From Chrysochromulina parva (taxonomy: Eukaryota > Haptophyta > Prymnesiales > Chrysochromulinaceae), in the NCBI GenBank assembly GCA_002887195.1, contig PJAB01000103.1, forward strand, positions 1 through 42,886: 42,886 bases of DNA, in the 5' to 3' direction. Of this stretch, positions 35,401 through 42,347 are shown piece after piece. Each line of letters begins with the position of its first letter. The first letter of the stretch is position 1. The notes under the pieces are model-generated. The model did not search any database and had not been told where the DNA came from. It saw nothing but the letters and a program-made list of their open reading frames with translations. The translations under genes were made by a program, and so were the position numbers.

Positions 35401-37490
35401 CTACCCACGCGTCCATCATGGACGCGCGAGCGGATCGGTGCGGCCTCCTGGCGGATCGCTTGGGGGACGGGCTGCGTGAGCGCGTACTACCTGGAGTGGC
35501 ACAAATAGATCGCGCACGCGAGTATGGCGCGCAAAAGGGAGGGTGGGAATGGTGGTGTCAGGTGCACGCACCGTGCCCCTGCCAAGGCTGCTTCATGGCA
35601 CGTGACATTACAGTCGCGGGCCTTTGGCGACCTCCTCCGGCGAGAACTCCTCAGACTCGATGGCACACTCTCACAACGTGCGCCGTGGGTGAGTCGGTCA
35701 TTCTCAGGTCTCGAGCTGAGGGGTGGCTCTCCCAACGCCTCAGCGATTTCGGCACCGCCCAAGCGCGATACGCGCTCGCGGCGCTATCTGGTCAAGCCCA
35801 TTCTCTCGGACCCAGGGAAAAGCACGCTGCACTTCGGTTTATGCTGGGCCTACCCGACACGCCCCGATCTCAACGGGTCCTTGAGTCCAAAGAGACGGAG
35901 CGATCTTTGGCGCTGGGCTACGGCCGTGGTTTCCTCAAGTGGATTTCAGCTATCCTCCGTGAGGGGCGCCAGGCGGCGCACGCGGCGAAACACGGCCCAG
36001 CGATCAAAGTCAACGCTGTTCGCACCACCGTCGTCAGCTATCGTGGCCGCGACGTCATCGTTCAGCGACCGGCTCCGCGCTCGGTGTGGACGGCTTCACG
36101 TGGGTTGCGGGAGACGTGGGACGGGGCTTGCTTGGTTCGCCGGGCCTTCCGCGCACTCAGGTTGTGGACAACCATGGCAGGCCCAGAGGTGCTTGATAGA
36201 CCGCCTCGCGTACGTGGAGTGCCGGCCAGCGAGCCCGACAGACAAGGCGGCCGTGACGCGGGGTGTCGAGCGTACGACCAGTGGGCCGAATACATCGTAC
36301 TCATTACGGCCCTTGCAGGTAAACTCTACGTCCTCGAAGATAAGCTTCTCGCCATCGCTGGCTCGCACCGGCGGAAGCTGGTGTGGCTGCGCCATGCTGG
36401 TTTCGACCCCACCATCGAGCGGCGTAAGCACGCTCGTGTGGAAGCAGTCCGACAAGCTGCCCTTCAAGCCCGTCAACGCAAACAAGAGGCTCAGGCTGGG
36501 CGCGCGGCGGCACATGCCCAAAGGCGGGAAAAAGCTCGAGTTGCGCGGGAGGCCGCAGACGACTTGGCGGAAGCGGCGCGCCTTGCGTCCGCCGCAGTGA
36601 CTAGACCTATGCGCTCATCCGTCGAAGCTACTATTGCCGCCATGGATGTTGACCGACGCTGCAATCAAGCTCGGCCTCTTGAACCGTCAACGCCAGCCGC
36701 CCTCGTCCCCGCTGACCAAGCCCCGCCCCCATTCGTGTGCACTCGAGGCCACTTCCTCGTGCCAGCGCCCGTTCGAGGTGGACCCCAGAGCTTTCAGGTG
36801 CGGTGCAATGGCCCTTGTGGGCGCTCTATCGGGAAGGGCGTTCTCAGGTGGATGTGTGAAGGCCACGGGTGTGATATCGACATTTGCCTGGGGTGCGTTG
36901 TACACGATGGACAGGAAGGAGCCTTTCGTGGGCGTATTCGATGCCCCAGAGGACACAGCATGCTGTTCCTCGTCGTTGCACCCCCCTCCCACCTTCAGCT
37001 GAAATGCGATGGTGGGTGCCGCAGAACTCTGCGCGAAGGCACGTGGATCTACAGGTGTGACACGTGTCAACTTGACCTTTGCGCCGCATGCTCTCCTGAG
37101 GGCGTCCTCCCAGTGGCAGCTCCGCCTCCGCCCAGAGTCAAGGCGAAACGAAACCGGGGGCAGCGTGCAAGTGCCCCGGACCGACCTGCTAAGCGACGGG
37201 CCGGGCCTGCTTGCCGTGGCAAACGTGACCCTCGAGCTCCCACCTTGTTCGACTCGGACAGTGACGAGGCACCCGCTGACTCCGGCGGCGACGCGCCGGG
37301 TGCGGCACGTGGGCATCAACCGGGCACAGACAGGGAGGGGGAGGTGTGCGCACGGCGCGGCAAGCGGTGCAGGGAACTTGAAGCGCCCAGTTGCCCGGTG
37401 AGGGGGCCCCAACGACAGCCGTACGGCGAGGGACCGGGGCGAAAGCGCAGCAGCCCACCTTCGATACATTCGCGCGGGCAAGGTCCGTGA
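29496..37490 (+). CDS. Non-LTR retroelement polyprotein: RT, RNase H, CCHC-like and tandem ZZ-like fingers
   Basis: From the ATG at 29496 the ORF encodes about 2664 residues. The first 135 residues are Ala/Pro/Thr-rich. The RT follows: motif A YVDLTKCF (D298), motif B GFLQGAQGSPEA (359-370), motif C FVDD (D408, D409). No apurinic-type endonuclease precedes it. About 1300 residues without a recognised domain follow, with a coiled-coil-like Glu/Gln stretch near nt 32570-32720. An intact RNase H domain has D1759 (ATDGSKK), E1809 (YEAEL), D1830 (IVTDCLSG), H1879 and D1889 (HSHTGITPNEAAD). Next is a C-x2-C...H-x4-C finger (CPCQGC...HTLTTC), then a basic helical stretch, then two ZZ-like fingers (CTRGHF...CDIDICLGC and CPRGHS...CQLDLCAAC). 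It lies about 260 bp after the ARM gene. It may be mobile or a domesticated copy; the frame is intact. Confidence 0.85.
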   Translation: MEPPHTDTHNRTAPMDVTLPAPTTIIPRAIKRAARANGANETTAMGVASGAPPACPTAPPARKGPAHRAINPSAAATRAAVETAPPAAASGAIQPNATGNTATSVASNGDARGNAPPAPRAAPTLLGPTVATDLAPAVGRIARVLHDKRNVATAIRDRLPGVSTDQVFEDGVVGRDIARLTIDTHKSVDPLHQDAKVPTLMFISPVTDREASHVENPFMMPAGIKTAAALKIWLINHGAKLAERCLLHTALTTVGARVLPNHAGGCRGRGCTEQAFALHLCIDDALSRRKPMYVLYVDLTKCFMSFSRTAADLAMRHAGIPDAALRALRGLVDNWKHGVAQGRYETAFGATDPFPILRGFLQGAQGSPEACKIMMDTIAQALELKVSGYSAFSPDGAGLEMGMLVFVDDAANATNEAFFLHRTTVFWSIWSRITDCQLNIKGKSKTVVQALEYKRGRDGTLLPKSTSEQFFIAGPRPGDPPRLIPNLLVNELYLYCGMATRMDGRHNDDGLATLKSKIASCGGQATASSTSRRLALGCAGLGVYGNAFFYGTCFGGSFEDIENRLGPASRIAMQGAGIKGPRRSFSSPRVQLHAKPGGITAGANDDLAQHIVDIAGPAAFVSGYGNAHVWPAMMAAGLMTLVNALASPLHTPAADRAHHAVARVLWTLGLRRLNYGPRGIWLGPVSEHLRTSNIVERPLWLLCQIGAGYLPLVDCHFDEWSPLRPERWPGYPSDWVSLWHGGLYDQLRSKGVTFCPILAAGGIAELANLCDELHGDFLSEDEILEAHPRAIELGASEARRELRGLLGAISACHIAPVPGRPGWAMADAAEGVIPSYAPAAEYGLFRQVSLAHLSARKRSGDGGARLATLLDVNTDLSALRAAIHSLPDEVATSFTDVFSGVSYNSIASRSRLKYPLLQFPELIPVIAAVTSTSEYVADVSGFWSIFYHARFIAARILSGTTEQASEQTLQRAHQVLACAKAQGVDWLMWLSARPEKDREPLPDPESPNEEATEAASPTRPSGGSRSAILQERREQLLGDVEALQRVEVSLQEYQEQNTHIEEARQFREWLREGGATHLPPSSDEDERDEVPGGATRGGVGMHHASISPKVITPTPVVPCWMSEPLLLCDFSLSYLTPAMKKREAMRPPLDTDEACRVIRSTDRFGTLLISLHPQAPPTDSAVHRAFVEAKERILRAQSRSEGGISVRHPRWQVARCRIDAAWLHLRDRDNRLQAWSAWVGQRRGPVTNTIKCILHGTALHSLLASPVAGGPGRALGATVGSEITELLAASEPHPTNPHLRTLDISYRHSERGARLVAAGFVRFSREYGVGADPFKCSRACRDAAMGEVSHDLDDAVSFPTAQQALFPSALLDRGTVIRMDQSAILIAHPKEVRLAVGRHFLREDLLGSDEIYNRAKVLLSAVENGASCEVWLRRQPPGDVRCSSVCDDLQISAALTFNLATFAREQEARARWLAASRPDLVLYLATINTLMEEGDRDSDLTAKSYILQDYEGASRRAKLEWAHKAQAQVINLQHDGVRMRIPFHCTIEAVVQQISDACSAALGYRQAVVVKSSPSGSMLLDRVHPSIIPPRIPQHPPTPFTPNPSILDSARHHDLKDAFAALLGDASPPPAGAPCAAGAPQLALDGAARRAIYFYESKAKADVRLWHQRVQGGYHRRWEGRGAAWLNRVRQAYIFDDLGRLKGNPFHPDCPLAARFWWECQSVCERANKPVKAEECRFVFDKLLTIESEYPVTHFVATDGSKKIDADSGEKHVGRACVTVSAGVMGSLVLGGQLDVFADNFERHSYEAELAAFHDHLAATADTVSVIVTDCLSGMQAGHAFPGRTVSSQAARYRDKELGNLAELEQRHRAVLYVHIHSHTGITPNEAADAVATSMLHAPLLPLDLLPSAHAKCRVFGVKRGVGRAAFDFCAAVMVAKLAGASSFTLLENEDTWPLLCRHPVRAKLLTEATHASIMDARADRCGLLADRLGDGLRERVLPGVAQIDRAREYGAQKGGWEWWCQVHAPCPCQGCFMARDITVAGLWRPPPARTPQTRWHTLTTCAVGESVILRSRAEGWLSQRLSDFGTAQARYALAALSGQAHSLGPREKHAALRFMLGLPDTPRSQRVLESKETERSLALGYGRGFLKWISAILREGRQAAHAAKHGPAIKVNAVRTTVVSYRGRDVIVQRPAPRSVWTASRGLRETWDGACLVRRAFRALRLWTTMAGPEVLDRPPRVRGVPASEPDRQGGRDAGCRAYDQWAEYIVLITALAGKLYVLEDKLLAIAGSHRRKLVWLRHAGFDPTIERRKHARVEAVRQAALQARQRKQEAQAGRAAAHAQRREKARVAREAADDLAEAARLASAAVTRPMRSSVEATIAAMDVDRRCNQARPLEPSTPAALVPADQAPPPFVCTRGHFLVPAPVRGGPQSFQVRCNGPCGRSIGKGVLRWMCEGHGCDIDICLGCVVHDGQEGAFRGRIRCPRGHSMLFLVVAPPSHLQLKCDGGCRRTLREGTWIYRCDTCQLDLCAACSPEGVLPVAAPPPPRVKAKRNRGQRASAPDRPAKRRAGPACRGKRDPRAPTLFDSDSDEAPADSGGDAPGAARGHQPGTDREGEVCARRGKRCRELEAPSCPVRGPQRQPYGEGPGRKRSSPPSIHSRGQGP

Positions 37491-37849
37491 GCATGAGAGG
37501 GCCCCCTCGGCCTCCTCGCTCATCACCTTGACACCCCCGCCCCCTTCCTCCTTCTGTTCGGTCCTGTGTCTTTTTGTCTGGTGCGGCGCGCGTGTGTGTG
37601 TCTGTGCGTGTGTGCGCCGCTCCCTGCGCCTCCCACGTTGTGTCTCCACGGGACCTGTGGCTGTGCGTCTTGCCGAGATGGCAAATTAACGTGAACGTGA
37701 ACGTGAACGACGAACGTGGGGTTTCGTCACTTTTCGTGCCTCCATCCGAGGGGAGTTTGGCCCACCGAGTTCCAATGTTAGCGCCTCTCGCCTTCGGGCT
37801 CGCCTTCCACCTTCCCACTTTAAAACCGCGTTAAGGCCTTAATGCTAGC
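37491..37849. other. Region between the retroelement ORF and the EF-hand/WW gene
   Basis: It starts with a C/T-rich stretch, then a GTGT-rich patch (about 37588-37616), then the AACGTG repeats, and finally a likely core promoter for the next gene with CTTTAAAACC at about 37818-37827, some 25-30 bp upstream of the start codon at 37850. An ATG at 37842, out of frame, overlaps this start. Confidence 0.5.
37688..37718 (+). repeat. AACGTG hexamer tandem repeat, candidate retroelement 3' tail
   Basis: Three exact AACGTG copies, then AACGAC and a final GAACGTGG. The repeat is about 200 bp downstream of the retroelement stop codon and 130 bp upstream of the next gene. Confidence 0.75.
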
Positions 37850-39937
37850 ATGGCCACGAGCTTCTTTGGCCTTGCTTCCTTGCTCACGCAAACGCTAGGG
37901 TCACCGTTGCCAGATGGGCACTCTGCGCCGCCGGGCTCAACTAGCAGTGGTGAGCATCCCACGGAGCCCGATGCACACACACAGAGCCCGATGGCGGACC
38001 CGCTCATTGAAGAGCCGCTCATTGAAGAGCTGCCTCCGATATACGAGGCGGCCGCTTTGATCGAGGCGGTGATTGAGTCGGACGATCCTCAGGAACTTAA
38101 TGACCCCCGGCTTTACCATGAAGAGGGCCGGCAGCGGGTGGACGAGGCCAAGGCGACACTCGCCGCCGCCGTTGCGCGTGCCAAGATTATGCATTGGCGT
38201 GCGCGAATGCCCGTGCGGCCGCTGGCTGCACACGAGCGTAAGGAGATCCAAAACCGTCTCTGGCAGCGCGACCAGCGGCCGGAGGTCGGGCGCCTGTACG
38301 GCAGCAAATCTCCCAAATCTCGAGGCCCGAGCAAGGAAGAGGTTGCGGCAGCCGCCAAGGCGGCGGCGGCCGCGTCCAGGGCAGCTGCTGCCGCGGCTGC
38401 CGCGGCTGCCGCGGCAGCCGCACCGCCCGAGCCGCCGCCGCCGCCGCCCCCGCCGCTGGAGCCGGAGCCGGAGCCGGAGCCGGAGATGACAGAGGAAGAG
38501 GCGCACGTGGCGCTGGTGAAGCTGAAGGAGGTGATCGCAAGCAATATGCAGCGCGTGCTCAACTTGTTCCAGGCGTGGGATACTAATGGGGACAAATGTG
38601 TCGATCGCAAGGAGTTCGCCAAGGCGATCAAAGATCTTGGGTTTGAGTTTCCAAAGTCTACGATCCTCAAGCTCTTCGATTACCTCGACGACGACGGGCG
38701 TGGGACGCTTGACTACCAGGAGATGCGAACCGCGCTGCAAGCGCCGATCAAGTCGTTCGCCAAGGGCAAACCGGTGACTAAGGCGGCGGCCAAGGAGGCC
38801 GTGGCGGCGGCCAAGGCGGACGCGAATGCGAAGGCCAAAGCGGAGGCGAAGGCGGCATTAAAAGCGGACGCGAAAGCGGCGGCAAAGACGGACGCGAAGG
38901 CGGCTGCGAAGGTAGCTGCGAAGGCCGAGGCGAAGGACAATGGCAAAGCGAAGGCAAAGACGGCCCGGGCCGAGTCGGGTAAGGAGAAGGGGAAAGAGAA
39001 GGGGAAGGCCAAGGAAGCAGCAGCGAGTGCGAAGGAGGCGGTTGACGTCCAGGCCGCAGCGAGCAACGCGTCAGCCACCGACTCGTCCTCCGCGGCGTGC
39101 TTCAAGCCCGCGGAAGGTGCCTCAACCGTGGACGTGAGCGCCCTTGTTAGCTCTGTGGACGAGCCTACGCCTCCGCTGCCGACGGGATGGTTTGAGGCGA
39201 AGTCGGCCGAGGGCAAGGCCTACTTCTTCCACGCGGTTACGAAGCAGACGGTGTGGGAGCGGCCGGCGCCGCCTCCCGAGTGGCTCGCCTGGCAGAAGCA
39301 GCAGCGCGAGTGGCAGGAGCAAGCGAAGCGACATGGTCAGTGGCAGCAGCAGCAGCAGCAGCAGCAGCATCAGCAGCAGCAGCAGCAGCAGCATCAGCAT
39401 CAGCAGCAGCCGCAGACGCCGCAGCCACCGTTGGGAACGTCGTCGTCTGCTCCAGTGACGCCGCCGCCACAGACGTCGTCAGCGGCCCCACAGCCGTCGC
39501 CGAAGCGGCGAGGCAAGCCGCGCCGTGCCAAGACGGCGCGTGACCTGCGTACCGCTGCCGCCTCTGCAACCTCGCGCGAGGACAGCTACTGGAATAAAGA
39601 GTACCAGCCGTCGGCGCTCGCGACGGATCCGCTCAAGTGCAACCCTGCGGGCATCCGCGGCTGGGTGGATCCCGACGGGATTCGCCGGCCTGAGCGCTCG
39701 CTCGAGCGGCGCAAGCTCATTCCACAGGTCGACATTGGGTACTACGAGCCCAACGGGCGCGGTGCAGGGGTCAAGGAGGCTGGGCTTCCCGCCATCTCGC
39801 AAGCTTTCAAGGAGTCGCTGCGCTCGACGTATGTCGAGCAGTTTGACAAGCTCGAAGGCTCCGAGGCGTCCGTCGAGAACCTACGCAAGATGCTCGCCAA
39901 GGCTGCCGGCGAGCGGCTCCCCTTGTTTGAGTATTGA
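37850..39937 (+). CDS. EF-hand and WW-domain protein
   Basis: A 695-residue protein. After a poly-Ala/poly-Pro stretch (nt 38346-38490) comes an EF-hand pair: DTNGDKCVDRKE (residues 244-255) has all the canonical Ca2+-ligand positions, and DDDGRGTLDYQE (280-291) has Arg at position 5, which may weaken binding. A long Ala/Lys-rich region (about residues 305-375, units like AKADAKA) looks like a single charged helix. A WW domain follows with W447, YFFH and W469 plus P472, expected to bind Pro-rich ligands. A Gln/His tract (39344-39416) precedes a conserved-looking tail (SYWNKEYQPSALATDPLKCN). The protein is probably a calcium-responsive adaptor; similar EF-hand proteins occur in flagella and cytoskeleton of protists, but location here is inference. 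Start at 37850 follows a TTTAAA box. Confidence 0.8.
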   Translation: MATSFFGLASLLTQTLGSPLPDGHSAPPGSTSSGEHPTEPDAHTQSPMADPLIEEPLIEELPPIYEAAALIEAVIESDDPQELNDPRLYHEEGRQRVDEAKATLAAAVARAKIMHWRARMPVRPLAAHERKEIQNRLWQRDQRPEVGRLYGSKSPKSRGPSKEEVAAAAKAAAAASRAAAAAAAAAAAAAAPPEPPPPPPPPLEPEPEPEPEMTEEEAHVALVKLKEVIASNMQRVLNLFQAWDTNGDKCVDRKEFAKAIKDLGFEFPKSTILKLFDYLDDDGRGTLDYQEMRTALQAPIKSFAKGKPVTKAAAKEAVAAAKADANAKAKAEAKAALKADAKAAAKTDAKAAAKVAAKAEAKDNGKAKAKTARAESGKEKGKEKGKAKEAAASAKEAVDVQAAASNASATDSSSAACFKPAEGASTVDVSALVSSVDEPTPPLPTGWFEAKSAEGKAYFFHAVTKQTVWERPAPPPEWLAWQKQQREWQEQAKRHGQWQQQQQQQQHQQQQQQQHQHQQQPQTPQPPLGTSSSAPVTPPPQTSSAAPQPSPKRRGKPRRAKTARDLRTAAASATSREDSYWNKEYQPSALATDPLKCNPAGIRGWVDPDGIRRPERSLERRKLIPQVDIGYYEPNGRGAGVKEAGLPAISQAFKESLRSTYVEQFDKLEGSEASVENLRKMLAKAAGERLPLFEY
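39344..39416 (+). repeat. CAG/CAT tract encoding Gln/His in the EF-hand/WW gene
   Basis: Mostly CAG codons interrupted by CAT codons, giving runs of 8, 8 and shorter Gln blocks separated by His. It lies directly after the WW domain. Confidence 0.85.
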
Positions 39938-40526
39938 GCTATGGAGCGATGTGCCAATGGTGTCCGCCGCGCGGATTTCCGTCTCCGTGGCTCCGTGGCC
40001 TTTGCCCCGCCCTGTGGAGAGAGTGGTCGTAGTTCAAAGATGATCTGCGTGTCACTGCTTCGTGTACGTTCAGCAAGCGCAGGAGTGCCACACTGCCAAC
40101 TTTAAGGCCGCTCGTGGCATGTGGGTTGACACTGTGGGACAGGCTCGTGCGCTGCGACTCGTATGCTCCTACGGTCACCGTGACGTAAGCTTTAACGGCC
40201 CCGCGCCACTTCGGGCCGCTACACCGTTGCTACACTATTCTATTCAGATTGTTACGGGCCGTCGTGGCCGTCGTGCGTCTCGAAGTGGCTAGGTCGTAGG
40301 TCTAGGTGGGTCCTGACCCTGAGTGTGCAAAATCGAGCACGTACTTGCTACTTCTACTGATCATACTCCTCTGTACTGACACTCACTTGGCTTGACTTGA
40401 CTTGACTTGACTTCGCCTCCGCCCCGCGGCACGCCACGGTGGTTTCACAGCCAATGTTTATAACTCTCGACAGTGTGCACAACCCGATGTCGCTTTTCTG
40501 CAGAGGTTCCAGTCCAAGCGTGAGCC
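39938..40526. other. Intergenic region with a TTGAC pentamer repeat
   Basis: About 590 bp between two plus-strand genes. It contains GGCCGTCGTG direct copies near 40258-40274 and a (CTTGA)n/(TTGAC)n run at 40392-40415, the same pentamer seen at 16399-16413. No ORF or RNA gene is convincing. Confidence 0.5.
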
Positions 40527-41789
40527 ATGCCCATTAACACGTGGGGGCAACCTACTCCTTGGAGTGTAGATCGAGAAGCAGAAGAGCTCGCCCAAGCCAG
40601 CCTTGTTGCCCTCAATAGAGGTGATTCGGCCAGAGCTCTGGACCTTGCGCAGCAAGCGCGTGCAAAAGCTCCTCTCGTCTGCTTCCAGGCATACCACGCA
40701 CAAGGAGCTGCATTGTCGAAGTTGGAGCCTCCGCAACTTGAACGCGCTTTGCAGTGCCTTGATGAAGGCATCGAAGTGGCGCATCGCCTCAACCCAGATT
40801 GGACAGCAGATAAACCTGTCGAGTGGGGTCACATGGGCCATAGAGCATTCATGCGGCTGCTGCACGAAAAGCTGCTCGCCCTGCGACAAAGCGAGCGTAC
40901 CGCCGAGGCGTACGTTCTTGCCCGGCGCATGCTAAAGCTCAACAGAACTGACCATCAAGGCGTCCGTATCCTCGCATTGGAGCTTGCAGGCAACTTCGGA
41001 TGGATCGAGGCCATGGAAGCGATCGTCGCCGACTTTCTGCGTGATGGCTGCGGTGACGTCGACATCTTGTACGCGGATGTGCTCGTCGGACAGCTTCGTC
41101 GGGTTGACGAGGAGGAAGTACGTCGCAGGCTCGCGAGGGCGCTGCGCTCCAATATGCACATCGCGAGATTTCTGATGCACCCGGAGGAGGCTAATGATTT
41201 GGGCCACACCAAGAGAGCGTCAGAGGCGATGGATTACGTGAAACGTATGGCTGCGGTTTGGACTCGCATTGAGTACATCCATGAAAAGGGTACCTCGACG
41301 TCGTCTGCCGTCGCTTGGCTGCACCGTTGCGAGGCTGCGTCGGTCCCTAGCGAGACGAAGCTCGTCGCTGAGCTCGAGAGATGTGGCTATCTCCTCATAC
41401 AGTTTCGCAATCTTGATGGGAGCAGCCAGATGATGGAGGCGACACGGCGTCTCGACTTGGTCCCTAGCGGGCCTCAGTCTGGGAGCATACAGCCCCATCA
41501 AGTGGGCCACGCGATCCAAGTGTATGACAGGCATGCCGAGGCGGCCGATGGCCGCACAGGCGACTGGCGAAGTTTCAAGTATGATATGCTCATGGCGACC
41601 CCTTTCTTCGATGTGCTTTCGGCACATGCACCACCACCTCCCACGCCCCAGGAGCTCATGTGCGATGAATTGCTGAGGAGCATGGCGGGTAGGGCTACTC
41701 CGCCTCGAGGACGAGGCGGCCGCGACTTGCCCCCGACCCCCGTGCCGACAGCACATGGGCCAAATTCGAATCCCCAATCGATCCCATAA
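40527..41789 (+). CDS. TPR-like helical-repeat protein, unknown role
   Basis: A 420-residue protein. The N-terminal half has helix pairs in TPR style: EELAQASLVALNRGDSARAL, then LDLAQQARAKAP, and ERALQCLDEGIEVAHRLNP. A block in the middle reads LKLNRTDHQGVRILALELAG, then AIVADFLRDG and LYADVLVGQL, resembling the NDNQGVR...YARALL block of TPR proteins related to ST7 and of bacterial TPR/SEC-C proteins. The C-terminal third has GHAIQVYDRH and a Pro-rich tail. No catalytic motif is visible. It may act as an adaptor. The gene has AT-richer flanks and a clear ATG at 40527, with no intron seen. Function is not assigned. Confidence 0.65.
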   Translation: MPINTWGQPTPWSVDREAEELAQASLVALNRGDSARALDLAQQARAKAPLVCFQAYHAQGAALSKLEPPQLERALQCLDEGIEVAHRLNPDWTADKPVEWGHMGHRAFMRLLHEKLLALRQSERTAEAYVLARRMLKLNRTDHQGVRILALELAGNFGWIEAMEAIVADFLRDGCGDVDILYADVLVGQLRRVDEEEVRRRLARALRSNMHIARFLMHPEEANDLGHTKRASEAMDYVKRMAAVWTRIEYIHEKGTSTSSAVAWLHRCEAASVPSETKLVAELERCGYLLIQFRNLDGSSQMMEATRRLDLVPSGPQSGSIQPHQVGHAIQVYDRHAEAADGRTGDWRSFKYDMLMATPFFDVLSAHAPPPPTPQELMCDELLRSMAGRATPPRGRGGRDLPPTPVPTAHGPNSNPQSIP

Positions 41790-42347
41790 CACGTACAGTA
41801 GCGAGCCATATCACGACTTAGGGCAATTATCAAATATTGACGGGGACTGCCGCGCACACCGGGTTGCTCGAAGGCTTCCATGTTCGGTTGTTCCGAACCA
41901 TAAACCATAAAACACGATCGCACGTGACCGGAGCGCCAATGCGGAGCGCGAGCCCGAACCGAACGGTGAAGCCCCAAATAATACGAACAACGTGCAACGG
42001 TTACGGCGAATCCGATGCGGCTTGCGGGCGAATCCGCAACCGAGGTCGGAGGTGCGCGGGATACTTATTTGTTATTTATCACAACATCCCGGACATCCGG
42101 TAACGAATCCTCGAAACAATCGGCGGCGGTCGAATTCGTTTTGCCGTATAGCGCGAATTGGAAAATGGGGATTGCTCAAACCGCAGCACACGCGCGCACC
42201 GAAAGATGAGGTACCAAAGGCGCTCTCGCGCAGGCCCGTCCCAGGGCCCTCGCGCGACAGCCGACACACCTTCGTTATTGACCATCTACTGACACATATG
42301 CTTGGGGCGCGTGAGTCCCTCGCGCTCCAGCCCGCTCCGCAACGATC
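41790..42347. other. Intergenic region between convergent genes
   Basis: The gap between the TPR-like stop and the PAF1 stop. It is AT-richer, with several CGAATCCG/GCGAATCC words (42006-42040) and CGAACCG-type words (about 41955). No gene or structured RNA is supported. Confidence 0.5.

Larger units (their letters stand above)
29496..37718 (+). mobile_element. Non-LTR (LINE-like) retroelement, ends uncertain
   Basis: The RT plus RNase H plus CCHC-finger order is that of LINE-type elements, and no LTRs are visible on either side. The left end may lie anywhere between the ARM stop (29237) and the ORF start. A candidate right end is the AACGTG tandem repeat at 37688-37718, because many LINEs finish in a short simple repeat instead of poly(A). 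I could not identify a target-site duplication. Confidence 0.6.

Noticed and set aside
35524..36600. 358-codon plus-strand ORF in another frame of the retroelement
   Set aside because: The main frame here encodes the CCHC-like finger and basic region; the alternative is Arg/Ser-rich without motifs.
36687..37649. 320-codon minus-strand ORF over the retroelement 3' end
   Set aside because: It overlaps the tandem zinc-finger coding sequence in antisense and has no recognisable content.
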